Below are positions 16,947 through 24,648 of a stretch of DNA of 64,000 bases, piece by piece (position 1 is the stretch's first letter; every line of letters begins with the position of its first letter). This DNA is from Nonomuraea typhae (lineage in GTDB: Bacteria; Actinomycetota; Actinomycetes; Streptosporangiales; Streptosporangiaceae): positions 1-64,000 of the forward strand of contig NZ_VRLV01000016.1 in assembly GCF_009760925.1 (NCBI RefSeq), in the 5' to 3' direction. The notes under the pieces were generated by a model. The model was not told the origin of the DNA. It saw only the letters and a program-made list of their open reading frames with translations, and did no database searches. Both the position numbers and the translations under genes were made by a program.

Positions 16947-17675
16947 TCAGTGAGTCAGTACTTTGGCCAGGAAGTCCCTGGCCCGGTCCGTCTGCGGGTC
17001 GTCGAAGAACGCGGCCGGCGCGCCCTGCTCGACGATCTGGCCGTCGGCCATGAACACCACCCGGTCGGCGGCGCGGCGGGCGAAGCCCATCTCGTGGGTG
17101 ACCACGACCATGGTCATGCCGTCGGCGGCCAGGCCGGTCATGACGTCGAGCACCTCGCCGACCATCTCGGGGTCGAGGGCCGAGGTGGGCTCGTCGAAGA
17201 GCATCACCTTGGGCCGCATGGCCAGGGCGCGGGCGATGGCGGCGCGCTGCTGCTGCCCGCCGGACAGCTGCGCCGGGTACTTGCCGGCCTGCGCCCCGAT
17301 GCCCACCCGGTCGAGCAGTTCCCGCGCGGTCTTCTCCGCGTCGGTACGGCTGTCGCCGCGCACCTTGACCGGGGCGAGGGTGATGTTGTCCAGCACGCTC
17401 ATGTGCTGGAACAGGTTGAACGACTGGAAGACCATGCCGACGTCGGCCCGCAGCCCGGCCAGCGCACGGCCCTCCAGCGGGGCGGGCACCCCGTCGATGA
17501 GGATCTCGCCCCGCTGCACGGTCTCCAGCCGGTTGAGGCAGCGGCACAACGTGGACTTGCCCGACCCCGAGGGGCCGACGACCACGACGACCTCGCCCCG
17601 CGCGACCTCCAGATCGACGTCGCGCAACACGTGGTGCTCGCCGAACCACTTGTTCAGCCCGGTAGCCCGAATCAT
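16947..17675 (-). CDS. Polar amino acid ABC transporter ATP-binding protein (GluA-like)
   Basis: A 242-residue ABC ATPase: Walker A GPSGSGKST (34-42), Q-loop in GMVFQSFNLFQ, signature LSGGQQQR (137-144), Walker B VMLFDEPTSALDP (157-169) and the H-loop in VTHEMGF. It is the first gene of the importer-asparaginase operon. Its AAGGAAG ribosome site lies inside a 14-base palindrome at 17687-17700. It faces a ROK-type regulator, which is the obvious candidate repressor. Confidence 0.92.
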   Translation of the reverse strand: MIRATGLNKWFGEHHVLRDVDLEVARGEVVVVVGPSGSGKSTLCRCLNRLETVQRGEILIDGVPAPLEGRALAGLRADVGMVFQSFNLFQHMSVLDNITLAPVKVRGDSRTDAEKTARELLDRVGIGAQAGKYPAQLSGGQQQRAAIARALAMRPKVMLFDEPTSALDPEMVGEVLDVMTGLAADGMTMVVVTHEMGFARRAADRVVFMADGQIVEQGAPAAFFDDPQTDRARDFLAKVLTH

Positions 17676-17686
17676 TCAGAAACTTC

Positions 17687-17700
17687 CTTCGATTTCGAAG
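17687..17700. promoter_or_regulatory. Palindrome overlapping the ribosome site of the amino-acid importer
   Basis: CTTCGA and TCGAAG are perfect 6-base arms around TT. The left arm overlaps the Shine-Dalgarno sequence of the ATPase gene at 17675. A regulator bound here, or a hairpin in the leader, could control the operon. Binding by the neighbouring ROK protein is inference. Confidence 0.4.
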
Positions 17701-17743
17701 ATAGAGCGGACCGTAATGGATGATTTCGGGGTAAGTCAACACG

Positions 17744-17773
17744 TTGTCGCACTAAGGCAAAGCGTGGTATTCA
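17744..17773 (+). promoter_or_regulatory. Putative promoter of the ROK regulator, leaderless-type spacing
   Basis: TTGTCG at 17744-17749 and TATTCA at 17768-17773 are 18 bases apart. The ATG at 17781 follows the -10 box after only seven bases, as in leaderless actinobacterial transcripts. A CAAC-AC-GTTG palindrome at 17737-17746 overlaps the -35 box. Confidence 0.35.
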
Positions 17774-17780
17774 TCTGCAC

Positions 17781-18920
17781 ATGTCTGGCAAAGAGCGACT
17801 GCCGGTGACGGGGGCGCAGGGGGATCTCCTGCGGCTCGTCGCCACCGGGCAGGCCGAATCACGCGCGGATCTGGCGCGGCTGTCTGGCCTCGCGGCCTCC
17901 AGCGTGTCGCTGCGCGTGGAGGAGCTGCTCGAAGCCGGACTCCTGATCGAGGAGGGCTCCGGAACCTCGCGGGGCGGCCGCCGCCCCCGCAAACTGGGCC
18001 TGTCCCCGAGCGCGGGCGTGCTGACCGTCGCCGACCTCGGCGCCCATCACGTACGGCTGGGCCTGCTCGACCTGAGCGGCAACCCTCTGACCATCCAGGA
18101 GCGCGAAGCCGACATAACAGCTGGGCCGGAAGCGGTCCTGGACTGGCTGGCCGACGCCTTCGACGACCTCCTGGAGGCCCACGCCCCCGAAGGCGTCCCC
18201 CTGAGAGGCGTGGGCACGGGCATCCCGGGGCCGGTGGACCCCGCCACCGGCCGGGTCGTCGGCCCTTCGCGCATGCCCGGCTGGAACAACTTCCCGGTCG
18301 CCGAGTACCTGGGCGCCCGCTACGACCTGCCCGTCCTGGTGGAGAACGACGCCAACCTCATGGCCGTCGGCGAGGCCAGATCCTGGCCGGGCGCCGACAA
18401 CCTCATGGTCCTGAAGGCCGGGACCGGCATCGGCTGCGGCGTCATCGTCCACGGCCGCCTGCACCGGGGAAGGGGCGCGGCCGGCGACATCAGCCACGTC
18501 CGCGTGCGCACCGACTCCTCGATCGTGTGCGCCTGCGGCCACCGCGACTGCCTGGAGGCGTACGCCAGCGGCGCCGCCCTCCAGGCCGCGCTGGCCGAGG
18601 CGGGCATCCTGGTCGAGCGCCCCGCCGGCATCGTCGACCTCGTCAACGACGCCGTCCCCGAGGCCACCAGCCTGGTCCGCACCGCCGGCCGGCTGATCGG
18701 CGAGGTGCTCACCGTCCTGGTCAACTTCTTCAACCCGGACGTCATCGCCGTCGGCGGCAGCCTGTCGGCCGCCGAGCCGCTCCTGGCCTCGATCCGGGCG
18801 GCCGTCTACGAGCGCTGCCTGCCGCTGGCCACCCGCGAGCTGGAGATCGCCCCGGCCCGCGCCGGGCAGGACGTGGCGCTGCTCGGTGCCGGTTCGCTCC
18901 TGCTCGACGCCGTCCTCTGA
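17781..18920 (+). CDS. ROK-family transcriptional regulator
   Basis: A 379-residue regulator. An N-terminal winged helix (QAESRADLARLSGLAASSVS, residues 24-43) is followed by a ROK sugar-kinase-like domain with the ATP-site motif LKAGTGIGCGVI and the zinc motif CACGHRDCLEAYASG. ROK regulators normally sense sugars or phosphosugars. It is divergent from the amino-acid ABC operon with a 105-base shared region containing two palindromes, which suggests it controls that operon, itself, or both. The ligand is unknown. Confidence 0.88.
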   Translation: MSGKERLPVTGAQGDLLRLVATGQAESRADLARLSGLAASSVSLRVEELLEAGLLIEEGSGTSRGGRRPRKLGLSPSAGVLTVADLGAHHVRLGLLDLSGNPLTIQEREADITAGPEAVLDWLADAFDDLLEAHAPEGVPLRGVGTGIPGPVDPATGRVVGPSRMPGWNNFPVAEYLGARYDLPVLVENDANLMAVGEARSWPGADNLMVLKAGTGIGCGVIVHGRLHRGRGAAGDISHVRVRTDSSIVCACGHRDCLEAYASGAALQAALAEAGILVERPAGIVDLVNDAVPEATSLVRTAGRLIGEVLTVLVNFFNPDVIAVGGSLSAAEPLLASIRAAVYERCLPLATRELEIAPARAGQDVALLGAGSLLLDAVL

Positions 18921-18972
18921 GCGCTCACCCGCCGTTCACCCCGCGTTCCGGCGCGAGCGCGACACTCCGCGC

Positions 18973-20190
18973 ATGCGTACCCTCCTCCTTTCCCTTGTGC
19001 TGGTGGCCGTCACGGCCGCACCCGCGCTCGCCGGAGACCTGCCCGCGCTCACCCCCGTCGCCGAGACGCCCGCCCTCTTCGACGACGAGGCCGGCGGCAA
19101 CGCCAACGGCGACGACCCGGCCATCTGGGTCAACAAGAAGGACTCCGCCCGCAGCCTGGTGATCGCCACCGCCAAGGAGGGCGGGCTGTACGTCTACGAC
19201 CTCGGCGGCCGGCAGCTCCAGCACCTCGCCGCCCCGCCCGCGCCCGGCGGGGACGACGAGCCCGGCCGCTTCAACAACGTGGACCTGGTCTACGGCTTCC
19301 ACGACCGGGACCTGGCCGTCGTCTCCGACCGGGGCCGCGACCAGCTCCGCTTCTACGCCATCGACCCGGTCGGCCTGAAGCTCGCCGACGTGACCGACCC
19401 GGCCGTGCCGTACGTCTTCAACAAGGACCAGGACCAGGTCAACGAGGCCCGCACCGCCTACGGCCTGGCCACGTGGCAGGACGGCGGCGGCGACTACGCG
19501 CTGGTCAGCCGCCGCCATCAGACCCGGATCGGGCTGGCCAGGCTGAGCGAGCGGCGCGGCAAGGTGGGCTACCGGCTGGTGCGCACCGTCGATCTGCCGC
19601 GCGCGTTCGAGCTGCCCGACGGCTCCACGTGGCGGCCGTGCGGGGAGCCCGGTGAGCTGGCGCAGGTCGAGGGCATGGTCGTGGACCGCGACCGGGACGT
19701 GCTGTACGCGGCCCAGGAGGACGTCGGCATCTGGCGGCTGCGCGCCGACCTGTCCGGCGAGCCGGTCCTCGTCGACAAGGTCAAGGAGTACGGCAGGCAG
19801 GACAGCTACGACCCGGAGACCGAGGAGTGCGTGCCCGGCGAGGATCGCGGATACGGCGGCGAGCACCTGGCGGCCGACGCCGAGGGGCTGACCATCTGGT
19901 ACGGCAAGGGCGGCCACGGCTACCTGCTGGCCTCCAGCCAGGGTGACAACACCTTCGCCGCCTACCGCCGCGAGGGCCGCAACGCGTTCGTCACCTCGTT
20001 CAGGGTCGGCGCCGGCCGGGGCGTCGACGCCACCGAGCACAGCGACGGCGCCATGGTCGTCGGCGAGCCGCTGGGCAGGTTCGCAAACGGCCTGCTCGTC
20101 GTGCACGACGGCCAGAACACCCCGGCGGACGGCGACCGTGAGAACACCAACTTCAAGTACGTGCCGTGGGACGCGAGGCTAATCCGCTAG
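18973..20190 (+). CDS. Secreted beta-propeller phytase
   Basis: A 405-residue protein with a Sec signal peptide (MRTLLLSLVLVAVTAAPALA). The mature chain has the BPP phytase pattern: DEAGGNANGDDPAIWVN, AKEGGLYVYDLGGRQLQHL, RFNNVDLVYGF and a C-terminal NTNFKYVPWD. Such enzymes use calcium to release phosphate from phytate outside the cell. ATG 18973 is chosen because it begins the signal peptide directly. It stands alone after the ROK gene with a 52-base gap. A 3-phytase activity is the standard inference for the family. Confidence 0.87.
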   Translation: MRTLLLSLVLVAVTAAPALAGDLPALTPVAETPALFDDEAGGNANGDDPAIWVNKKDSARSLVIATAKEGGLYVYDLGGRQLQHLAAPPAPGGDDEPGRFNNVDLVYGFHDRDLAVVSDRGRDQLRFYAIDPVGLKLADVTDPAVPYVFNKDQDQVNEARTAYGLATWQDGGGDYALVSRRHQTRIGLARLSERRGKVGYRLVRTVDLPRAFELPDGSTWRPCGEPGELAQVEGMVVDRDRDVLYAAQEDVGIWRLRADLSGEPVLVDKVKEYGRQDSYDPETEECVPGEDRGYGGEHLAADAEGLTIWYGKGGHGYLLASSQGDNTFAAYRREGRNAFVTSFRVGAGRGVDATEHSDGAMVVGEPLGRFANGLLVVHDGQNTPADGDRENTNFKYVPWDARLIR

Positions 20191-20442
20191 CTTCTCGAAG
20201 AAGAACTCGTGCTTGAGGAACGACGTGCCGTACTCGTGACCCGGGTAGGGCGGGATGAGCTGGGCGGCCTGGAAGAGCCGCCAGCCGTCCCGCAGGGCGG
20301 CGACCCCGCTGTCGTAGGGCGGCTCGTCGCCGTCGCCGGTGGTGGGCCGGGTCCGGCCGGTGCCGTCGTAGCGGGCCCAGCCGACGACGGGCGAGTCCAA
20401 CGCCGAGGTGGCCAGGTAGAGGACCAGGACCTGCTGCTTCAC
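20179..20442 (-). CDS. Small conserved-looking protein coupled to the dioxygenase gene
   Basis: An 87-residue protein from GTG 20442, which overlaps the dioxygenase stop (GTGA), so translation is coupled. The sequence (VLYLATSALDSPVVGWARYD near the start, FLKHEFFFEKL at the end) is non-repetitive and protein-like, with no motif that I recognise. The open frame continues upstream only as a shadow of the dioxygenase. It may be an accessory subunit for the dioxygenase; this rests on position alone. Confidence 0.6.
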   Translation of the reverse strand: MKQQVLVLYLATSALDSPVVGWARYDGTGRTRPTTGDGDEPPYDSGVAALRDGWRLFQAAQLIPPYPGHEYGTSFLKHEFFFEKLAD

Positions 20443-21245
20443 GCGCTCCTCCCGGGGCGGTTGGCGACCCTGGTGGCCCAGTGGTCGACGTCGAAGGTGT
20501 CGTCGCCGGTCATCGCGCGCCACAGCCCGATCCGGTTGTAGATCTCCAGCCGCCCGGTGGCCGGCTCGTACCAGGGGAAACGGGCCGACAGCTCCTCGGC
20601 GACCGCCGGGTCGTCCAGGTCGGCGGTGTCCCACAGGCGCACCTGCGGCACGGCCGGGTTGAAGCGGATCTTGAACATGTAGCGGCGCCGGGAGCTGTCG
20701 TTGCGCCGCCCGCCGTGCCAGATGCCGTGGTGCAGCAGCAGCACCGTGCCGGCCGGGCAGGTCAGCCTGATCTGCCCGCGCAGGTTCTGGTAGCGGCCGG
20801 TGTCGCTCTCGTTGGTGCGCCGCAGGTGGCTGCCGGGCACGAGCAGGGTGCCGCCCATGTCCGCGGTGACCTCGTGCGGGTAGTACATGAGCTGCACGTC
20901 GAAGGCGTCGGCGCGGGTGTCGATGATGGCGTCGCCGTGCAGCGGCTGGGCGCTGCCGCCCCCGGGCTCGCGCACGTGCACGTGGTGGTGGTCGACCACG
21001 GGGTCCGGGCCGAGAAGGCTGCGCAGCGCCCCGGCCACGCGCGGCACCTCGGTCAGCCGGCGGGCGAAGGAGCCCGCGGGGAAGGCCAGCGGCAGCGGCG
21101 TGCCGTACGCGACGGGCGGGATGCCCGCCGCCAGCGCCCGCGGCGCCTCCTCGTTGAGCTCGCGCGGCACCACGGCGTCGAGCCGCACGAACCCCCGCGC
21201 GACGAACCCCGCGACCTCCACCGAGGTGAGAAGTGTGGTTTCCAT
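20439..21245 (-). CDS. Phytanoyl-CoA dioxygenase family (Fe(II)/2-oxoglutarate) protein
   Basis: A 268-residue oxygenase of the PhyH family. Metal ligands are HGD (His103, Asp105) and the distal His177 in LLLHHGIWHGG, with nearby Arg180/181 suited to binding 2-oxoglutarate. Family members hydroxylate small molecules, including natural-product intermediates and phytanoyl-CoA. It is cotranscribed with the 87-residue gene after it and lies opposite an AraC-type regulator across a 70-base gap, so inducible expression is likely. The substrate is unknown. Confidence 0.87.
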   Translation of the reverse strand: METTLLTSVEVAGFVARGFVRLDAVVPRELNEEAPRALAAGIPPVAYGTPLPLAFPAGSFARRLTEVPRVAGALRSLLGPDPVVDHHHVHVREPGGGSAQPLHGDAIIDTRADAFDVQLMYYPHEVTADMGGTLLVPGSHLRRTNESDTGRYQNLRGQIRLTCPAGTVLLLHHGIWHGGRRNDSSRRRYMFKIRFNPAVPQVRLWDTADLDDPAVAEELSARFPWYEPATGRLEIYNRIGLWRAMTGDDTFDVDHWATRVANRPGRSA

Positions 21246-21315
21246 GCGGCAACGGTAGATTCGCCGCCCCTGCTGATGCGTGGGCGTGATTCACCATTAC
21301 TGGTAGTTTTTCACC

Positions 21316-22071
21316 ATGGACCGGGTGACCCCGCACCTCGGCGCCCCGCCCGAGGTGGCGGCGGCCGGGGTCGGCGTGCACGGGGTCGGCCGTCGCCGCG
21401 ACATCTTCCGCCTGCGCGGGCTGTGGCAGCTGCACGTGTACGGCTACGCCGCCCGCCTGACCGTCGGCGGCCTCACCCACGACATCCGGCCCGGTCACGT
21501 CAGCCTGATCCCGCCGGACGAGACGGTGCAGTTCTTCTACGAGGGCCGCTCCGAGCACCTGTACGCGCACCTGCGCCTGCCCGCCGGTGGCGAGCCCGTC
21601 ACCGTGCCCCTGATGCAGGACGCCGGCGCCGACACTCCGCTGCTGCGCGACCTGCTGCGCCAGGCGATCACCGCCGCGCGGAGCACGCCGCCGATGGCCG
21701 CCGCCGCGGTGTGGACGGCGTTGTGGCGCGTGGCCCGCCTGGCCGAGTCCGCCGGCCCGCACGCCGCCGTCGGCCTGGCCGTCGCCCACATCGAGGCCAA
21801 CCTGGCCCGGCCGCTGACCGTCCCGGAGGTCGCGCGGGCCGCCGGGATCTCCCACAACCACCTGACCCGGCTCTTCCGCGCCGAGACCGGGCGCACGGTC
21901 GTCGCCCACATCCGCCGCCGGCGCCTGGAGCAGGCCCGCCACCTGCTGACCGCGACCACCCTGCCGATCCCGGCGGTGGCCGCCGCCGTGGGCATCCCCG
22001 ACCTGCAGGCGTTCAACAAGGCGTGCCGCCGCGAGTTCGGCGCCTCACCACGCGCTCTCCGCGCGCCCTGA
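21316..22071 (+). CDS. AraC-family transcriptional regulator
   Basis: A 251-residue regulator: an N-terminal cupin-like sensing domain (LWQLHVYGYAARLTVGG, HVSLIPPDETVQFFYEG) and a C-terminal double helix-turn-helix (LTVPEVARAAGISHNHLTRL, then IPAVAAAVGIPDLQAFNKA) at about residues 155-250. It is divergent from the dioxygenase operon, which it probably controls. The start at ATG 21316 leaves a 70-base shared region. The ligand is unknown. Confidence 0.9.
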   Translation: MDRVTPHLGAPPEVAAAGVGVHGVGRRRDIFRLRGLWQLHVYGYAARLTVGGLTHDIRPGHVSLIPPDETVQFFYEGRSEHLYAHLRLPAGGEPVTVPLMQDAGADTPLLRDLLRQAITAARSTPPMAAAAVWTALWRVARLAESAGPHAAVGLAVAHIEANLARPLTVPEVARAAGISHNHLTRLFRAETGRTVVAHIRRRRLEQARHLLTATTLPIPAVAAAVGIPDLQAFNKACRREFGASPRALRAP

Positions 22072-22088
22072 CTCGGCCGGGCCGTGAT

Positions 22089-23453
22089 TCAGCCGGGCCG
22101 GTACGGCGTGCGCGGGTCGGGCCCGATCGCGGCGTCGAGCTCGGCCAGCAGGCCCGCGGTCAGCTCAGGCCGGGCGGCGGCCAGGTCCCGGCGCTCGCCC
22201 GGATCGTCGCGCAGGTCGTACAACTCCACCCGCCCCTCCGGCCCCGCCCCGGCGATCTTCGGCGCGAACCTGATCGCCTTCCACCGCCCGCGCCGGATCG
22301 CCTGGACCTTGCGCGGCCGGTTCCAGATCAGGTGCCGGCGCAGCGGCGCCCGCCCGCCGGTGAGCGCGGGCCGTAACGACAGCCCGTCCAGCCCTCCGGG
22401 GACGGGCATCCCGGCCAGCTCGGCCAGCGTGGGCAGCACGTCCCAGAACGCCACCGGCCGCCGCTCCACCCTCGGCGCGATGCCGGCGTGCCAGGCCAGC
22501 ATGGGCACCCGGATGCCGCCCTCGTACAGCTCGCGCTTGTCGCCGCGGAAGGGGCCGTTGCTGTCGAACAGCTCCGGCGTGACGCCCTTCTCGCTGTGCG
22601 GCCCGTTGTCGCCGGTGAACACCACCAGCGTGTTGCCCGCCTGCCCGCTGTCGCGCAGCGCCCGCACCAGCGCGGCCACGTCGGAGTCCAGCCTGCTCAC
22701 CTGCGCCGCGTGCCGCTGGTTCGGCCCGCTCCACGGCCGGTCGCGGTACGGCCCGGCGCCTCCGGGCACCACGCTGGGGGAGTGCGGCAGCGTGGTCGGG
22801 TAGTACAGCAGGAACGGCCGGTCGCGTTCCTTGCGGATGAAGCGGACGGCATGCTCGCGGAACAGGTCGGGCGCGTACGCCTTCCCGTGGAAGGGGACGA
22901 TCTCGCCGTTGTGCCACAGCCGCTCCGGGTAGTAGCGGTGCGCGGCCCGGTGGCCGATGAAGCCGAAGAACTCGCCGAAGCCCCGCTCGTTCGGGTGCGA
23001 GGGCTGGCCGGGCAGCTCCGGCCCGAACCCCCACTTGCCGATGCAGGCCGTCTCGTATCCGGCCAGCTGCAGCAGGCCGCCGAAGGTCAGGTCGGCCTCG
23101 GTGAGCGAGCGTTGCGGGCCGCCCTCCGGGTTCTCGCGGACCGTGCCGTGCCCGGCGTGCAGGCCGGTCAGCAGCGCGCAGCGCGACGGCGCGCACAGCG
23201 GCGCCCCCGAGTACGCCTGCTCGAAGCGCACCCCCTCGGCCGCCAGCCGGTCCAGGTTGGGCGTGGCGATCGCCCGCTGCCCCTGGAACCCCACCTCGCC
23301 CCAGCCGAGGTCGTCGGCGAGGATCACCACGACGTTCGGCCGCTTCGGCGGCCTCGCGGCGTGCGCGGACGCCGGGGCGGCCGTGGCGGGCAGGAGCGGC
23401 AGACCGGCGAGGGCGCCGGTGAGCAGGGTGCGGCGGGAGGGCCCGGAGATCAT
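22089..23453 (-). CDS. Exported sulfatase (formylglycine type)
   Basis: About 454 residues from ATG 23453. The N-terminus is a Tat-like leader (SRRTLLTGALAGLPLL). The sulfatase fold is clear: metal-binding NVVVILADDLGWGEV, then the maturation motif CAPSR (Cys87 to Arg91) within PLCAPSRCALLTG, where the cysteine is converted to formylglycine. Later come FTGDNGPHSEKG and a C-terminal domain. It hydrolyses a sulfate ester outside the cytoplasm. It follows the sulfotransferase gene by 62 bases on the same strand. Confidence 0.9.
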   Translation of the reverse strand: MISGPSRRTLLTGALAGLPLLPATAAPASAHAARPPKRPNVVVILADDLGWGEVGFQGQRAIATPNLDRLAAEGVRFEQAYSGAPLCAPSRCALLTGLHAGHGTVRENPEGGPQRSLTEADLTFGGLLQLAGYETACIGKWGFGPELPGQPSHPNERGFGEFFGFIGHRAAHRYYPERLWHNGEIVPFHGKAYAPDLFREHAVRFIRKERDRPFLLYYPTTLPHSPSVVPGGAGPYRDRPWSGPNQRHAAQVSRLDSDVAALVRALRDSGQAGNTLVVFTGDNGPHSEKGVTPELFDSNGPFRGDKRELYEGGIRVPMLAWHAGIAPRVERRPVAFWDVLPTLAELAGMPVPGGLDGLSLRPALTGGRAPLRRHLIWNRPRKVQAIRRGRWKAIRFAPKIAGAGPEGRVELYDLRDDPGERRDLAAARPELTAGLLAELDAAIGPDPRTPYRPG

Positions 23454-23515
23454 GACGGACACCTTGGAGGCTTGGGCGGAACGCCCGCCCAACGACCGGT
23501 GAACCGCGGGCGAAC

Positions 23516-24400
23516 TCACAGGTAGCGCCACTGCCGGGCGATCTCCTTCAGCTGGTCCGGCACCTCCTCGGGGTCGGGCAGCGGCCGCCCCTCGACCACG
23601 GTCCCGGTGCGGATCTTGTCGCGCCAGTCGCCGATGCCCTTGACGAAGCCGCCGTGGTCGCGCCCGCCGTACTCCAGCATGGCCGGCTCCCACCCCACCT
23701 GCAGAAAGGCGCAGACCCGGCGCAGGACCCCGCCCGCGTCGGCCACGAGGTCCTCGTAGGTGACGGTCAGCCCGGCCAGGTGCTCGCGCGCCTCCTGCAG
23801 GTAGATCATGTAGTTGAAGGTACGGCTGACCGCCTCGTCCATCGGCCGGTTGACCGGGTCGGCCTCGTGCCACGACTGCGCGATCGACAGCGGGTGGCGC
23901 AGCAGGAACAGGAAACGGGCGTCCGGCCAGCACGTGGCGATGCGCCGCCAGGCGAAGACGTTGCTCGGCGTCTTCTCCACCAGGATCGGCTTGCCGCTGC
24001 GGGCCAGCTCCCGGTGGAGCAGGCGGTCCCAGAGCAGGTGCTCGACGTCGCCGTGGGTGTGGCCCAGGGCCGCGACCGCCTGCCGTACCGGATCGGTGGG
24101 GAAGCCGACCGTCACCCGGCGGAAGTGCGTCTCGATCGGGGAGTGGATCAGCGAGTGGCTGTTGAGCAGCACGCGCAGCAGCGTCGAGCCCGAGCGCACC
24201 GAGGAGAACAGGAAGACCGGGGCGCGCAGCAGACGGTCGTGCTCCGGGTCGGCCGGGGCGCGTATCTCGTCGTCCTCCAGCCGGACGAGCGCGGGGTGCG
24301 GCTTCGGCGGCGGCACGGGACGCGGGACCCGCGTGGCACGGGAGAGGGTGTACCCGGTGAGGCCCTCAAGCGTGGCGTTCGCTCGGTACTTCCAATTCAT
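23516..24400 (-). CDS. PAPS-dependent sulfotransferase
   Basis: A 294-residue protein with the 5'-phosphosulfate loop FLFSSVRSGSTLL (residues 63-75) and the later FLFLLRHPLSIAQSWHEAD, where the Arg and Ser bind the 3'-phosphate of PAPS. It transfers sulfate to an unknown acceptor. The sulfatase gene lies directly downstream, so one operon seems to encode both addition and removal of sulfate. The start at ATG 24400 is the only good candidate; the 248-base upstream gap to the ATP-grasp gene should hold its promoter. Confidence 0.87.
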   Translation of the reverse strand: MNWKYRANATLEGLTGYTLSRATRVPRPVPPPKPHPALVRLEDDEIRAPADPEHDRLLRAPVFLFSSVRSGSTLLRVLLNSHSLIHSPIETHFRRVTVGFPTDPVRQAVAALGHTHGDVEHLLWDRLLHRELARSGKPILVEKTPSNVFAWRRIATCWPDARFLFLLRHPLSIAQSWHEADPVNRPMDEAVSRTFNYMIYLQEAREHLAGLTVTYEDLVADAGGVLRRVCAFLQVGWEPAMLEYGGRDHGGFVKGIGDWRDKIRTGTVVEGRPLPDPEEVPDQLKEIARQWRYL

Positions 24401-24648
24401 GGCCGAACGGTAGAGCCGGCGGGTGAATCCGGCGTTAACCGAAGCTGAGAACCGCGACTTCTCGATGAACCCGGGCGTATCGTCTTTCGTCGCGGCAGAC
24501 TGGGGGATAAATCGCTCTAGGGGGCCGTAGAAGGGGATAGTGGACGTCGTGGGGGCCTGGGGGAGATCCGGGCGTGGGTCCGGTCATCTATGGGTTGTCG
24601 TGGTATGGGGACTGGTCTGGGTGCTGGACGCGGCCCGGTTCCTCCTGA

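Noticed and set aside
16060..17742. 560-codon minus frame across the ABC ATPase and binding protein genes
   Set aside because: It is out of frame with both clear family matches and consists of Arg/Gly-rich shadow sequence.
20442..21942. Continuous minus frame extending the 87-residue protein upstream to 587 residues
   Set aside because: Only the last 87 codons look like protein; the rest is an Arg/Pro/Gly-rich shadow of the dioxygenase and AraC genes.
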